Position numbers and translations under genes: made by a program
In this document: positions 15,277 through 23,917 of the stretch, in pieces
Position numbering within the stretch: position 1 is the first letter of the stretch
Layout of the letters: every line of letters begins with the position of its first letter
Assembly: GCA_023409975.1 (NCBI GenBank)
Contig: JAEYQO010000101.1
Span: forward strand, 5,001-46,846
Reading direction: 5' to 3'
Origin: Bacteroidota bacterium
GTDB taxonomy: Bacteria; Bacteroidota; Bacteroidia; Chitinophagales; Chitinophagaceae
DNA length: 41,846 nt
The notes under the pieces: generated by a model
Seen by the model: only the letters and a program-made list of their open reading frames with translations
The model's database searches: none
Told to the model about the DNA's origin: nothing

Positions 15277-15645
15277 ATGCAAGAAGGCAGGAAGGTTTTG
15301 ATAATTGATGATGAGATTGATCTGTGCCACTTATTGAAGAGTTATTTTCTTCGCAAGAATTATGAGGTTTATCTTTCACACACCCTTGACCAGGGACTTT
15401 CATTTTTAAAGAAACTGCGTCCGGATATTGTGTTTCTTGACAACAATTTACCTGACGGATCAGGCTGGCAGATCGCACCAGTGATTGCAAAAGAGCATCC
15501 TGATACCTATCTGAACCTTATCAGTGCTTTCCATCCGGTGCTGCCCGACATGCCAGACCAGGCCCGTTTCAATATCATTGAGAAGCCGATCAGTCTCGCC
15601 GATCTAGATAAGCAATTCGCTACCGTACCCAAACATTCCGAATAG
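15277..15645 (+). CDS. Single-domain response regulator
   Basis: This 122-residue receiver has the acidic pair in VLIIDDEIDL, the phosphorylated Asp in DIVFLDNNLPDGSG, and a Lys in NIIEKPISL. The position of the usual Thr/Ser holds ISAFH, so the switch residue is Ser. There is no output domain. The frame is open to 15214, but the MQEGRKVLIIDD start fits the receiver fold. It lies 207 bases after the previous regulator and faces the minus-strand signalling block, with a hairpin in between. Confidence 0.85.
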   Translation: MQEGRKVLIIDDEIDLCHLLKSYFLRKNYEVYLSHTLDQGLSFLKKLRPDIVFLDNNLPDGSGWQIAPVIAKEHPDTYLNLISAFHPVLPDMPDQARFNIIEKPISLADLDKQFATVPKHSE

Positions 15646-15658
15646 TTTTTCATGTACG

Positions 15659-15686
15659 AAAAAAGCTACAGTCGAAACTGTAGCTT
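15659..15686 (-). terminator. Hairpin between convergent signalling genes
   Basis: A 10-bp perfect stem (15663-15672 with 15677-15686) and a 4-base loop CGAA. The minus strand continues into six T (15659-15664), so it is best suited to end minus-strand transcription from the Lmo0937-type gene, and could also slow plus-strand readthrough. Confidence 0.75.
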
Positions 15687-15731
15687 AATAGAAAAACAAC
15701 AGAGGATAATATTGGAGAAAGTATACCAGAC

Positions 15732-15887
15732 TTAGTCTATTGAGCCTCTTCTGATAAAGCCCAGGAGCAATGCCACGATTGCGATTACCAAAAGTGCATG
15801 GATCAATCCAGTGGCACTATAAACGAATACACCCAATAGCCAGCCTATAACCAGCACAATTGCAATTAAAAAAAGAATAGTTCTCAT
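15732..15887 (-). CDS. Lmo0937-family small membrane protein
   Basis: This is a 51-residue protein that begins MRTILFLIAIVLVIGWLLG, continues FVYSATGLIHALL and ends RRGSID. It has two hydrophobic helices (about 3-22 and 28-45) and matches the Lmo0937/DUF5670 family of tiny membrane proteins, which are common in Bacteroidota and tied to stress regulons. The biochemical role is unknown. It stands alone between the second response regulator and the REC-PAS kinase. Confidence 0.8.
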   Translation of the reverse strand: MRTILFLIAIVLVIGWLLGVFVYSATGLIHALLVIAIVALLLGFIRRGSID

Positions 15888-15971
15888 AACGATTTATTAA
15901 GTGGCTAAATATTAATAAAACACTATGCCACAAGCCCGGCTTTATACTTCGGGTTAACCGCCATTCGTCGC

Positions 15972-17453
15972 TCAGACCTGTTGAAGACTCTTTTCTTCCG
16001 GCTGCCCGACGGCAGTTGATAATGGGAACAGAATCAGGAATGTAGTCCCCATTCCGGGGGAAGAACTCACTTCGATACTGGCTTTATGGGCCTGTAGAAT
16101 ATTGAGTGTGAAAGCCAGGCCCAGGCCGACTCCGTTTCTCTTCTGGGTAAAGTAGGGTTCAAACAGACGGGAAATATTTTCTTCGCTGATACCACAGCCG
16201 TTATCAGTAATACGTAATACGACCTGATCGTTTTGCAACTTTAATACCACAGCGAGCTTTCCGCTACCCTCCTCCATCGCCTCAATGGCGTTGATAATGA
16301 TATTAAGAAGGGCGATTTTAAGTTTCTCCTTATCTGCCATGATGGAGAGACTATCTTCCGGATAGTCCAGCTCTAGTTTTATACGCTTCAAGGTGAGCCG
16401 ATCAATTGCCGCATTGATCACATCATCCAGAATCGTCTGAAGGATGTGTTCTTCCAGCGAAATCTCAGACGGTCTCGAAGTGTTTAGCAGCTCACTGATC
16501 AGATCACTGATCCTCTTGCTGTTTCGCTGGATCATCGAAAGATAGAGTTGGGCTGCCTCATCGAGCTCGTCCTGCAGCATCTGTTCTACAGAAAGCGTGA
16601 TATTGTTGAGCGGATTACGCACCTCGTGAGCAAGAGTTCTCACCAAACGACCTGCGGCAGCCAGCTTTTCGGCCTGGAGAGTGGCCTTTTCCATCCGGCG
16701 CAGATTGGTGATATCGTGGATGATTCCCTGAACATAGCTACTGTTCTTATCGTCCTGTTCCTGCGTAACTGTTATAATACAGTTCCGTTTCTCTCCTGTA
16801 CGGGTCTGGACCAGGACTTCCCAGTCATTCACTTCGTTTTTAGACTGAAGAGACTCTACCAGTTGCTGACGGTGTTCCGGCAGATCGATGATATCTACCA
16901 GTTTCATTGTCAGAATCTCCTCTTTTGTATATCCCAGTATGGAGGTGGTAGCCTCGTTGACATCTTTGAACGTCAGGGTTGCATCAGCAATAAAAACGAT
17001 GTCTTTGGATTTTTCGAAAACACTTCTGTATTTCCGTTCATTCGCCCGCAGCGCCTTCATGGTGGCGGAACGGTCCAGTGCATACCGGATACTTCGCTCC
17101 ATCTTTTCGATGGACAGCTCCGTTTTAACCAGATAGTCTACAGCACCGAGTTGCATGGCTTCGATGTCCACATTATAGCTTCCCTTTCCGGTCAGCAGAA
17201 TGATGGGCTCCTCGCAATTGTTTTCCAACGCTTCTTTCAGCAGGTCAACCCCGGATTTAGCACCCAGTCGATAGTCTACGAAGTACAGCTCAAAATCCCG
17301 CTGTTTCATGTGCTGCAAGGCATCGTTATATCTCGGACACCATTCGATTGTGTAATCAGTTCCCGGTATATGGCGTATATATTCACTCGTAATGATGAAA
17401 TCATCCTGATCATCATCAACGATCAAAATCCTGATGTCTTTAGGCTGGGTCAT
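15972..17453 (-). CDS. REC-PAS histidine kinase
   Basis: This 493-residue protein has an N-terminal receiver domain (1-125; Asp60 in FVDYRLG, Lys110), a PAS domain (about 137-250; KYRSVFEKSKDIVFI), then HisKA with phospho-His276 in LAHEVRNPLNN and a HATPase domain with N box NIIINAIEAM, DNGCGIS and GLGLAFT. No membrane helices are seen, so it is cytosolic. A receiver before the kinase core lets another kinase control it, making it an intermediate in a phosphorelay. It is encoded 57 bases downstream of the NtrC-type activator, which is its likely partner by NtrB/NtrC analogy. Confidence 0.92.
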   Translation of the reverse strand: MTQPKDIRILIVDDDQDDFIITSEYIRHIPGTDYTIEWCPRYNDALQHMKQRDFELYFVDYRLGAKSGVDLLKEALENNCEEPIILLTGKGSYNVDIEAMQLGAVDYLVKTELSIEKMERSIRYALDRSATMKALRANERKYRSVFEKSKDIVFIADATLTFKDVNEATTSILGYTKEEILTMKLVDIIDLPEHRQQLVESLQSKNEVNDWEVLVQTRTGEKRNCIITVTQEQDDKNSSYVQGIIHDITNLRRMEKATLQAEKLAAAGRLVRTLAHEVRNPLNNITLSVEQMLQDELDEAAQLYLSMIQRNSKRISDLISELLNTSRPSEISLEEHILQTILDDVINAAIDRLTLKRIKLELDYPEDSLSIMADKEKLKIALLNIIINAIEAMEEGSGKLAVVLKLQNDQVVLRITDNGCGISEENISRLFEPYFTQKRNGVGLGLAFTLNILQAHKASIEVSSSPGMGTTFLILFPLSTAVGQPEEKSLQQV

Positions 17454-17510
17454 TCTTTTCGTTTAGCCGTGCTGCGGCAGGTGGGCTATATAAAAAGCAA
17501 ACAAGCCGGA

Positions 17511-19001
17511 TTAATCCAGCTTGAATGCTTTAAACTGCTTCATTTTATTGTACAGCGTCTTTCTATCGATATTCAGCAGCTTCGCCGCCTTACTCTTATT
17601 GAAATTGGCCTGTTTTAAGGCCTCCAGAATCACTTCGTATTCGGCATCGAGGTTCGCACTCTTCAGTTTGTTCTCATAAGATACCGCTACCGGGGCCGAG
17701 GGCGTCATATCAGCGATGGGCGTGGGCTCCTGCTGACTCCTGAGCGTAGACTGGGGTGAGGGAGAATCGAACTGCAGCCGGTGGAAATTGACAATCTCGA
17801 ACGGAAGCGATTTTACTTCCACGAATTCTCCATCTGTCAGTAGCGTAGCACGCTTAATCACGTTCTTCAGCTCGCGCAGGTTTCCGTACCAGACATAGCT
17901 TCGGAAGATCTGTTCCACCTCAGCAGAAAATCCTTTTACCTGTTTGCCCAGCTCCTGATTTGTTAGATTCAGGAAGTGATTGGAGAAGATCATGATATCC
18001 TGCGTACGATCTCTTAAAGGCGGCACCTCAATACTAAACTCATTAAAGCGATGGTAAAGATCTTCGCGGAATTTGCCATTCCTTGCAGCATCCCACAGTT
18101 TTTCGTTACTGGCCACGATGATACGGACATCCAGGTCGATATCCTTATTACCACCAACGCGGCGCATCTTACGCTCCTGTACCACCCTTAACAGTGATAC
18201 CTGGATATCATAGGAAAGGTTTCCTATTTCATCGAGGAAGATCGTACCCTCGTTCGCAAGTTCAAAGCTGCCGATCTTCTGGTTCAGGGCACCTGTAAAT
18301 GCACCCTTTTCGTGTCCGAACAGCTCACTTCCTGCAAGCTCTTTGGAAAGCGCCCCGCAGTCGATTGCAACGAAAGGTTTATTCGCTCTTTTGCTTTTCT
18401 GGTGAATCTGCTGTGCGATGGCCTCCTTACCACTTCCACTTTCACCATAAATTATAATGCTATAGTTGGTCGGTGCTACCAGTTCGATCTGTTTGAGGAT
18501 TGTTGCGAACTCCGGGCTGTTGCCCATGATATACTGGTCGCCACCAAATGTTTTGGCTTTCGGTGCGCTGCCCCCCGAACTGCCGGATGTTGCCGGAGTA
18601 CTGGCGGGGGTTGGTGCTTTTACGGGAACCGATTCTTTTGGCCCTTCTTCAAGAGCTTTCTTGATTGTCAACAAGATCTCATCCGGGAATAGTGGTTTAG
18701 TCACGTAGTCGTATGCCCCGAGTTTCATAACCTCCACAGCATCTTTGACATCGCTGTACCCTGTGATGATAATTACTGGTGTGCCGGGATAAACCTCTTT
18801 GATTTTGCCCAATATTTCTGCACCGGTCATATCCTCCAGCCTGAAATCGCAAAGAACGATATCCGGCTGATTCTTTTTCATCCAGTCGATAGCCGCGTTA
18901 CCACTATTGACCCCTGTTACTTCGTAGCCGTGTCTCGTAAGAAAACGATTGAGCAGCAAGCACATATCGTTGTCATCATCAATCACTAGAATCTTGTTCA
19001 T
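17511..19001 (-). CDS. Sigma-54-dependent response regulator, NtrC family
   Basis: This 496-residue protein has a receiver (1-120; Asp52 in CDFRLED, Lys102), a Pro/Ser-rich linker, and an AAA+ domain with Walker A GESGSGKE (186-193), the sigma-54 contact loop GAFTGA (233-238) and a FLDEIGNLS Walker B. A Fis-type helix-turn-helix follows at the C-terminus (about 455-496; NKSKAAKLLNIDRKTLYNKM). It binds upstream DNA and opens sigma-54 promoters when phosphorylated. It lies 41 bases downstream of rpoN on the same strand, with the REC-PAS kinase next, so factor, activator and kinase form one unit. Confidence 0.95.
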   Translation of the reverse strand: MNKILVIDDDNDMCLLLNRFLTRHGYEVTGVNSGNAAIDWMKKNQPDIVLCDFRLEDMTGAEILGKIKEVYPGTPVIIITGYSDVKDAVEVMKLGAYDYVTKPLFPDEILLTIKKALEEGPKESVPVKAPTPASTPATSGSSGGSAPKAKTFGGDQYIMGNSPEFATILKQIELVAPTNYSIIIYGESGSGKEAIAQQIHQKSKRANKPFVAIDCGALSKELAGSELFGHEKGAFTGALNQKIGSFELANEGTIFLDEIGNLSYDIQVSLLRVVQERKMRRVGGNKDIDLDVRIIVASNEKLWDAARNGKFREDLYHRFNEFSIEVPPLRDRTQDIMIFSNHFLNLTNQELGKQVKGFSAEVEQIFRSYVWYGNLRELKNVIKRATLLTDGEFVEVKSLPFEIVNFHRLQFDSPSPQSTLRSQQEPTPIADMTPSAPVAVSYENKLKSANLDAEYEVILEALKQANFNKSKAAKLLNIDRKTLYNKMKQFKAFKLD

Positions 19002-19042
19002 AAGTTTCTGTTGTGTCCGTCAAATTTAGTTTTTAAAATAGT

Positions 19043-20458
19043 TTATGCCCACACGGCCCGGATCTGGGCAATAGGGATTTTCATTTGTTCGCGGTATTTT
19101 GCTACTGTTCTCCTGGCGATATTATAGCCTTTTGCGGAAAGAATATTCACCAGTTGCTGATCTGTGTACGGGTGGCGCTTATCCTCATTTGCGATTGCCT
19201 CCTCGATCACGGACTGGATGACCTTGTTACTAATCACTTCACCTTTCTTATCTGCGATTCCCTCGCTGAAAAGATCCTTCAGGTAGATCAGTCCGAAATG
19301 TGTTTCAGCATATTTGTTGCTGGTGATCCGGGAAACCGTTGAGATATCCATTCCGGATTTGTCCGCTACATTTCTAAGGACCATTGGTTTCAACAGCCGG
19401 ATGTCCCCTTCCATAAAATAATCATGCTGAATCTCAACAATACATTGCATGATCTTCATCATGGTTTCTTCCCGCTGCTTCACTGCGTTCACAAACCATT
19501 GGGCTGACTGGAGTTTACTCTTTACATATTGCGTAGCGCCACGGTCTTTCCCGGTCTGCTGCGCCAGTTGATCGAACAGCGACTGGTTCACAAAAACTGC
19601 ATTGGCTTTGGTGCTGTAAAGGTTTACCTGAATTGTGTCCCCATACCGGGTGATGATAAAGTCGGGGATAATCGTTGTTTTCGGTTCGAATGCAGAAACA
19701 TTTTCGGAAACCGGGTAGAATTTCAGTGTTCCGATAAAATTGAGGATGATCCTCAGTTCTTCCTCATCTATACCCAGCACATGGTGAATCTTTTCAAACT
19801 GCCGGTGCATCAGGTCGTTGTAGTGATTCTCGATCAGACGGAGTGCGCATCGGATATCCGGACGTTTGTGGTTCATGGCCTTCAACTGAATGACCAGACA
19901 TTCCTGCACGCTGGTTGAGCCCAGACCAATTGGATCCAGAGTCTGTACCGTAGCGATAGCCTTTCTGATCGTTTCTTCATCAACAAGCGTCTGCTTCAGG
20001 AAGGAATAATCATCCAGCACCTCCTCGATGGGTTTATCCATAAGGCCCTGATTGTTCAGGATATCAATGATATACTCTGCCACCTCCATCTCTTCCTCCG
20101 GGAGGTTCAGCAGGCGCAACTGTTGTTTTGCATCGTCCTTGAAATGCGTAAAGCTGCTGATCGGGATATTGGGGGCGTCCTCAGTGCTGAAATAATTCTG
20201 ATACTCTGCTTTGTAGTCCGGAATATCATCATTGCTGAACTCATCCCAATCCTGATAATCCTGCACAGCATCCGCCGACTTGGAATCAGTCTCATCGTAT
20301 TCAGTCTCTTCGTTCACTTCCAGCAATGGATTTTCCTCCATCTCATTTTTGATGCGCTGTTCGAGCTCGAGAGAATTCAGGAAATACAGATTTAAGAGCT
20401 GTATCTGCTGCGGTAATATTTTAAGCTGTTGTTTCTGTGTCTGTTGCTGCGAGATCAT
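19043..20458 (-). CDS. rpoN: RNA polymerase sigma-54 factor
   Basis: This 471-residue protein has the three regions of RpoN. The Gln/Leu-rich region I is at the N-terminus (QQQTQKQQLKILPQQIQLL), the acidic region II at about 45-85, and the core and DNA-binding part ends in the RpoN box ARRTVAKYRE (448-457), which reads the -24 element. It directs polymerase to -24/-12 promoters and needs an AAA+ activator; one is encoded just downstream. In Bacteroidota rpoN is usually a single-copy gene, and direct coupling to an NtrC gene and kinase as here is notable but not unique. Confidence 0.96.
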   Translation of the reverse strand: MISQQQTQKQQLKILPQQIQLLNLYFLNSLELEQRIKNEMEENPLLEVNEETEYDETDSKSADAVQDYQDWDEFSNDDIPDYKAEYQNYFSTEDAPNIPISSFTHFKDDAKQQLRLLNLPEEEMEVAEYIIDILNNQGLMDKPIEEVLDDYSFLKQTLVDEETIRKAIATVQTLDPIGLGSTSVQECLVIQLKAMNHKRPDIRCALRLIENHYNDLMHRQFEKIHHVLGIDEEELRIILNFIGTLKFYPVSENVSAFEPKTTIIPDFIITRYGDTIQVNLYSTKANAVFVNQSLFDQLAQQTGKDRGATQYVKSKLQSAQWFVNAVKQREETMMKIMQCIVEIQHDYFMEGDIRLLKPMVLRNVADKSGMDISTVSRITSNKYAETHFGLIYLKDLFSEGIADKKGEVISNKVIQSVIEEAIANEDKRHPYTDQQLVNILSAKGYNIARRTVAKYREQMKIPIAQIRAVWA

Positions 20459-20672
20459 AGTTTTCGGTCTTTCGTGGTACCCTTTGATTAATCAACCTTG
20501 AAGCCAAACTTTTGAACTTCTCATCCTTTTTTTTGCTCCCCATTAAGCAACTGACTACCAATAGTTTAGAAATATCCATCACTACTATATTCATTTTCAA
20601 TGATTCATCAGCACCGGTACTGCTAAGCTTACTGAGGATTTTGTTCCACAAAATGTAGATATTTGATTAAGC

Positions 20673-22064
20673 ATGAAGAAGAGATTAAGGCTGATCATCG
20701 GTGCGTTTAGTGTGTCCTTTGCTTTCATGGCTGCCATTTCATTATTTGCCCTCCGCCAGTTTTCGAGTCTGGTTGAATATTCCGACAAGGTCGACCATAC
20801 CAATCAGGTGATCACCGATCTTTATAATATTGAGCTGTTACTGAAGGAAGTGGATGTCAGAGCCAGTGGCTATGCCCTCACCAGGGATAGTAACAATCTG
20901 CGGGAGCTGGAACAGGCCAATCGCAGAATTCTTCCTGCCACCGAACGTTTGGGAAGAAGGATTTCGGAAGATGATGTTCAGAAAAGGACCCTCACCTGGC
21001 TTCGCACCAGCCTTGTAGAACGTCGTGACTTTCTTTATGCCTCACTTGCCTATCTGGACTCCAACGGACAGGAACAGATCTCACCTTATTTCAACAAGGA
21101 ACGAGAGGCAAAGGAAGCGTCACTCCGCTATCTCAGCGATATGCGAAACCGGGAGTTACAGCTCCTGGGTGAGAAGTTTCAGACAAAGCTTTATTACCAG
21201 CAGATCACTTATTCTACCATCACCTATCTGCTGAGCATATTTGCCATCATCACAGTGATATTGTTTCTGCTGCTCATTCAGGAACTTAAAAGAAGATTGC
21301 AGTATCAGGACGAACTCCATTTAAAGATTTCCGACCTGAAGCGATCGCATGCCGAGCTGGAGCAGATCGCCTTTGCAGTTTCGCACGATCTCCAGGAACC
21401 GCTTCGCAAGATCCAGATATTCAGCAACCGGGTGCTTTTCATGAAAAAGGACGCGCTGGACGATGAGACCACTAAAACACTCGAGCGGATTCACAGTTCC
21501 GCTGATCGGATGCATGGCCTGATTGATGATCTGATGATCCTCACCAGCCTCGTGAAAGAAGAGCAAATGGAGGAGGTTGATTTAAATGAGGTTGTTGAAA
21601 TAGTAAAAGCTGATCTCAATGAATCCATCAAAGAAAAAGACGCCCGGTTACACATCGCACAATTACCCGCTGTGAGAGGACACAACCGGCAGCTCCAACT
21701 CCTATTCCGCTCGCTATTCGATAATGCCCTTAAATTTTCTGATGAAAATCGTCAGCCGGATATCTCAGTAGCGTTTGAGCAGGTTAGCGGAAAGGAACTC
21801 CGAAACATTGCTTCAGAATCCCAGAATTATTATCGGATCACGATATCCGACAATGGGATCGGCTTTGAGAACAAGTTCATTGAAAAAATGTTCATGATCT
21901 TTCAGCGCCTCCATAATCAGGAGTCGGAATACGAAGGCAAGGGAATTGGCCTGGCAATTTGCCAGCGGGTGATGGCCAACCATGGCGGTCATATTCTGGC
22001 TGATGGCAAACCGGGAGTTGGCGCTACCTTCAAGTTATACTTCCCGGTAAGCGACATCAAATAA
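20673..22064 (+). CDS. CHASE3-domain sensor histidine kinase
   Basis: This 463-residue kinase has a first membrane helix (about 7-28), a periplasmic helical CHASE3-like domain (about 30-175, with RASGYALTRDS), and a second helix (about 180-203). A coiled-coil linker leads to HisKA (His238 in FAVSHDLQEPLRK) and HATPase (SLFDNALKF, DNGIGF, GIGLAICQ). The SHDLQEPLR form of the H box is typical of phytochrome-like kinases that signal to stand-alone receivers of the Rcp1 type, such as the one at 14641. It is monocistronic and divergent from rpoN. Upstream lies a TTTTG and a TATTTG element in promoter position. Confidence 0.93.
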   Translation: MKKRLRLIIGAFSVSFAFMAAISLFALRQFSSLVEYSDKVDHTNQVITDLYNIELLLKEVDVRASGYALTRDSNNLRELEQANRRILPATERLGRRISEDDVQKRTLTWLRTSLVERRDFLYASLAYLDSNGQEQISPYFNKEREAKEASLRYLSDMRNRELQLLGEKFQTKLYYQQITYSTITYLLSIFAIITVILFLLLIQELKRRLQYQDELHLKISDLKRSHAELEQIAFAVSHDLQEPLRKIQIFSNRVLFMKKDALDDETTKTLERIHSSADRMHGLIDDLMILTSLVKEEQMEEVDLNEVVEIVKADLNESIKEKDARLHIAQLPAVRGHNRQLQLLFRSLFDNALKFSDENRQPDISVAFEQVSGKELRNIASESQNYYRITISDNGIGFENKFIEKMFMIFQRLHNQESEYEGKGIGLAICQRVMANHGGHILADGKPGVGATFKLYFPVSDIK

Positions 22065-22070
22065 ACCACT

Positions 22071-22094
22071 CTGGTTGCCTCCGGAGGCGAACAG
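22071..22094. terminator. Possible bidirectional hairpin
   Basis: A perfect 12-bp palindrome GCCTCCGGAGGC (22077-22088) is extended by CTG/CAG and A-T pairs with one mismatch. It lies between the convergent kinase and SDR genes. No T run follows, so its strength is uncertain. Confidence 0.4.
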
Positions 22095-22097
22095 AAG

Positions 22098-22949
22098 TTA
22101 CCCGTTAATCACGTCTCCGCCGTTCACCTGGATCATCTGCCCTGTGATATAGGAGCTATCTTCCGACGCCAGCCAGACGTAAGCAGGTCCCAGCTCATAA
22201 GGGTAGCCCGCTCTGCCAAGAGGTGTATCTTTTCCAAACTTCTTAAGTCGATCCACATCAAATGAATAAACGACCAGGGGTGTCCAGACGGGACCCGGCG
22301 CCACACCATTGACCCGGATCTTCTTTTCGGCCAGGTTCTGAGCCAGTGAGCGTGTGAAGGTGACGATAGCCCCTTTTGTCGAAGAATAATCCAGTAAGTG
22401 ACCGCTACCTCTGTAGGCAGTAACTGAGGAGGTATTGATGATACAACTACCTTCCTGCATATGGTTCAGCGCTGCCTGCGTAAAGTAAAAGAAAGAAAAA
22501 ATGTTTACGGAAAAAGTTCTGATCAGTTGTTCCCTGTCGATGGTTTCCACGTCTGGAGCATCTTCATGGGTGCCTGCGTTATTGACAAGGATATCGAGGC
22601 GACCCATTTTTTTTAGGGTCTGTTCCACAACCTCTACACAGAAAGATTCATTGCTGATGTCGCCCCGGAACAATAGACAGGTACTACCTTCCATCTCCAC
22701 CAAACGTTTGGTTTCTTCAGCGTCATCGTCACTTTTCAGGTAGACGATGGCTATCTTTGCCCCTTCACGCGCGTAATGAACAGCCACGGCTCTGCCGATA
22801 CCGCTGTCGCCACCCGTGATAATGGCAACTTTATCCTTCAGCTTGTCCGCCCCCTGATATCCAGGTCTGATATAGGGCTGATCGATGTGGCGTTGAAACT
22901 CCTGCTTTTCAGGATCAGATATATTCGACTGCTTTGACTGGTCCGACAT
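22098..22949 (-). CDS. SDR-family oxidoreductase, stress type
   Basis: This 283-residue enzyme is a classical-type short-chain dehydrogenase. The cofactor motif is TGGDSGIGRAVA, the structural motif is NNAGTHED, and catalysis involves Ser (NTSSVTAYRG) and YSSTKGA with Tyr and Lys. The N-terminal extension with HIDQPYIRPGYQGADKLKDK is that of the YghA/GspA-like group of stress-linked SDRs. The substrate is unknown. The frame is open 17 codons further (23000), but MSDQSKQSNISDPEKQ fits the family start. The 11-bp array lies directly upstream and would be in or near its leader. Confidence 0.88.
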   Translation of the reverse strand: MSDQSKQSNISDPEKQEFQRHIDQPYIRPGYQGADKLKDKVAIITGGDSGIGRAVAVHYAREGAKIAIVYLKSDDDAEETKRLVEMEGSTCLLFRGDISNESFCVEVVEQTLKKMGRLDILVNNAGTHEDAPDVETIDREQLIRTFSVNIFSFFYFTQAALNHMQEGSCIINTSSVTAYRGSGHLLDYSSTKGAIVTFTRSLAQNLAEKKIRVNGVAPGPVWTPLVVYSFDVDRLKKFGKDTPLGRAGYPYELGPAYVWLASEDSSYITGQMIQVNGGDVING

Positions 22950-23010
22950 AGAACTTGTTTTGAAGAAACCTCTAAAAGAGTCATTCCAGTCAATCATCAA
23001 TTTTACTACC

Positions 23011-23098
23011 CCTTATACACTCCCTATAACCTCCCTCGCAACTCTCTATATACTCCCTATCCCCTTTACTACCCAATTACTATTCCTTTACTAGTCCT
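23011..23098. repeat. Pyrimidine-rich array with 11-bp period
   Basis: Eight units of 11 bp start at 23011, 23022, 23033, 23044, 23055, 23066, 23077 and 23088. Seven end in CT; early units resemble ccctataacct and late units resemble ttactattcct, so the consensus drifts along the array. It continues weakly on both sides. The plus strand is C/T-rich, the minus (SDR sense) strand is G/A-rich. It is not coding. Its period equals that of the array at 195-282 although the motif is different. Confidence 0.7.
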
Positions 23099-23253
23099 TC
23101 ACCCCATTGACCTTTGCAATAAGCATTTTGTAAATTACATGAGAGATTGCCTTGTCATCCAGGAATTGTACCCAACGGTCCAAACAATGAAAAATGGCGA
23201 TGATTATCTCACCGCCATCTTCAGCTTTCGTAGTTCAGGGTTTAAAGGGACTG

Positions 23254-23613
23254 CTAGTCCTTCTTATCAGTTTTCTTGTGAATATCCTGTACTTCTTTCA
23301 TGAACGCATTCACGGAACCATCGGAATAGGTACCGAAGGCATCAATGAGCGTACCTTTAGTTCCGTCTGAGGTTTCGATCACATACATGATCGACATATC
23401 CGCAGGATCGGATTCACCTTCAAAACGGTAAAAGTTCTTTACCTGTACCTCAGCAGGTGCGTAGTATTTGCTCCTGGCGCAGGAATAAAGTCCCTGACGC
23501 GTCACCTTGAAGCTGTCGGTATAACCATCCTTCACCACTTTATTGACACATGCGGTCAGTGTATTCATGAAGGTGAGTTTATCGTTCGGATTATTATATT
23601 CTTGAGCCCACAT
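23254..23613 (-). CDS. Hypothetical protein, 119 residues
   Basis: A soluble, mixed alpha/beta-looking protein beginning MWAQEYNNPNDKLTFMNTL, with two Cys (ACVNKV, YSCARSK), a YYAPAEVQVKNFYRFEGESD stretch and a Lys-rich tail. It has no signal peptide or membrane helix. I do not recognise the family. Codon use resembles the chromosomal neighbours and the frame is clean, so it is likely real. It is upstream of the SDR on the same strand but separated by 300 bases and the 11-bp array, so it is probably a separate unit. Confidence 0.65.
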   Translation of the reverse strand: MWAQEYNNPNDKLTFMNTLTACVNKVVKDGYTDSFKVTRQGLYSCARSKYYAPAEVQVKNFYRFEGESDPADMSIMYVIETSDGTKGTLIDAFGTYSDGSVNAFMKEVQDIHKKTDKKD

Positions 23614-23917
23614 AAAATGCTTGTTTAATCTGCTCTATTAAAGAAAATATGCTGCCAGATCAGCTCTGCCATTCTGAAGAAAATGCGAACGACGCAATCC
23701 ATTGATTTAAGAGAGATTACGAATCGGTTATTTTAAAATAGTTAATGAAGTCAAAATACCCACCTGTTCCTCTCACGACTATTTGTAGAAATTTGTCCTC
23801 TATCCGGGCACCTTTAAAGGGGGTTAGAAATTGATATTCAGAGGTTTATGCCGGACACAGCCGAAAACAAAAAAGGCTGCCTTATTCAGACAGCCTTTCT
23901 GTTGTATTCTATTTCAA
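23614..23917. other. Non-coding stretch with a terminator
   Basis: No gene is seen in these 304 bases apart from the hairpin at 23868-23898. Confidence 0.5.
23868..23898 (-). terminator. Terminator of the ALDH gene
   Basis: An 8-bp stem (23872-23879 with 23891-23898) and an 11-base loop. The minus strand continues into a T run (A run at 23869-23874). It lies 20 bases after the dehydrogenase stop. Confidence 0.8.

Noticed and set aside
16548..17618. A 356-codon plus-strand open frame opposite the REC-PAS kinase
   Set aside because: It is the antisense of a clear kinase gene, has no recognisable domain and arises from codon bias of the real gene.
20421..20651. A 76-codon minus-strand frame upstream of rpoN
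   Set aside because: It overlaps the rpoN start in another frame and has no family features.
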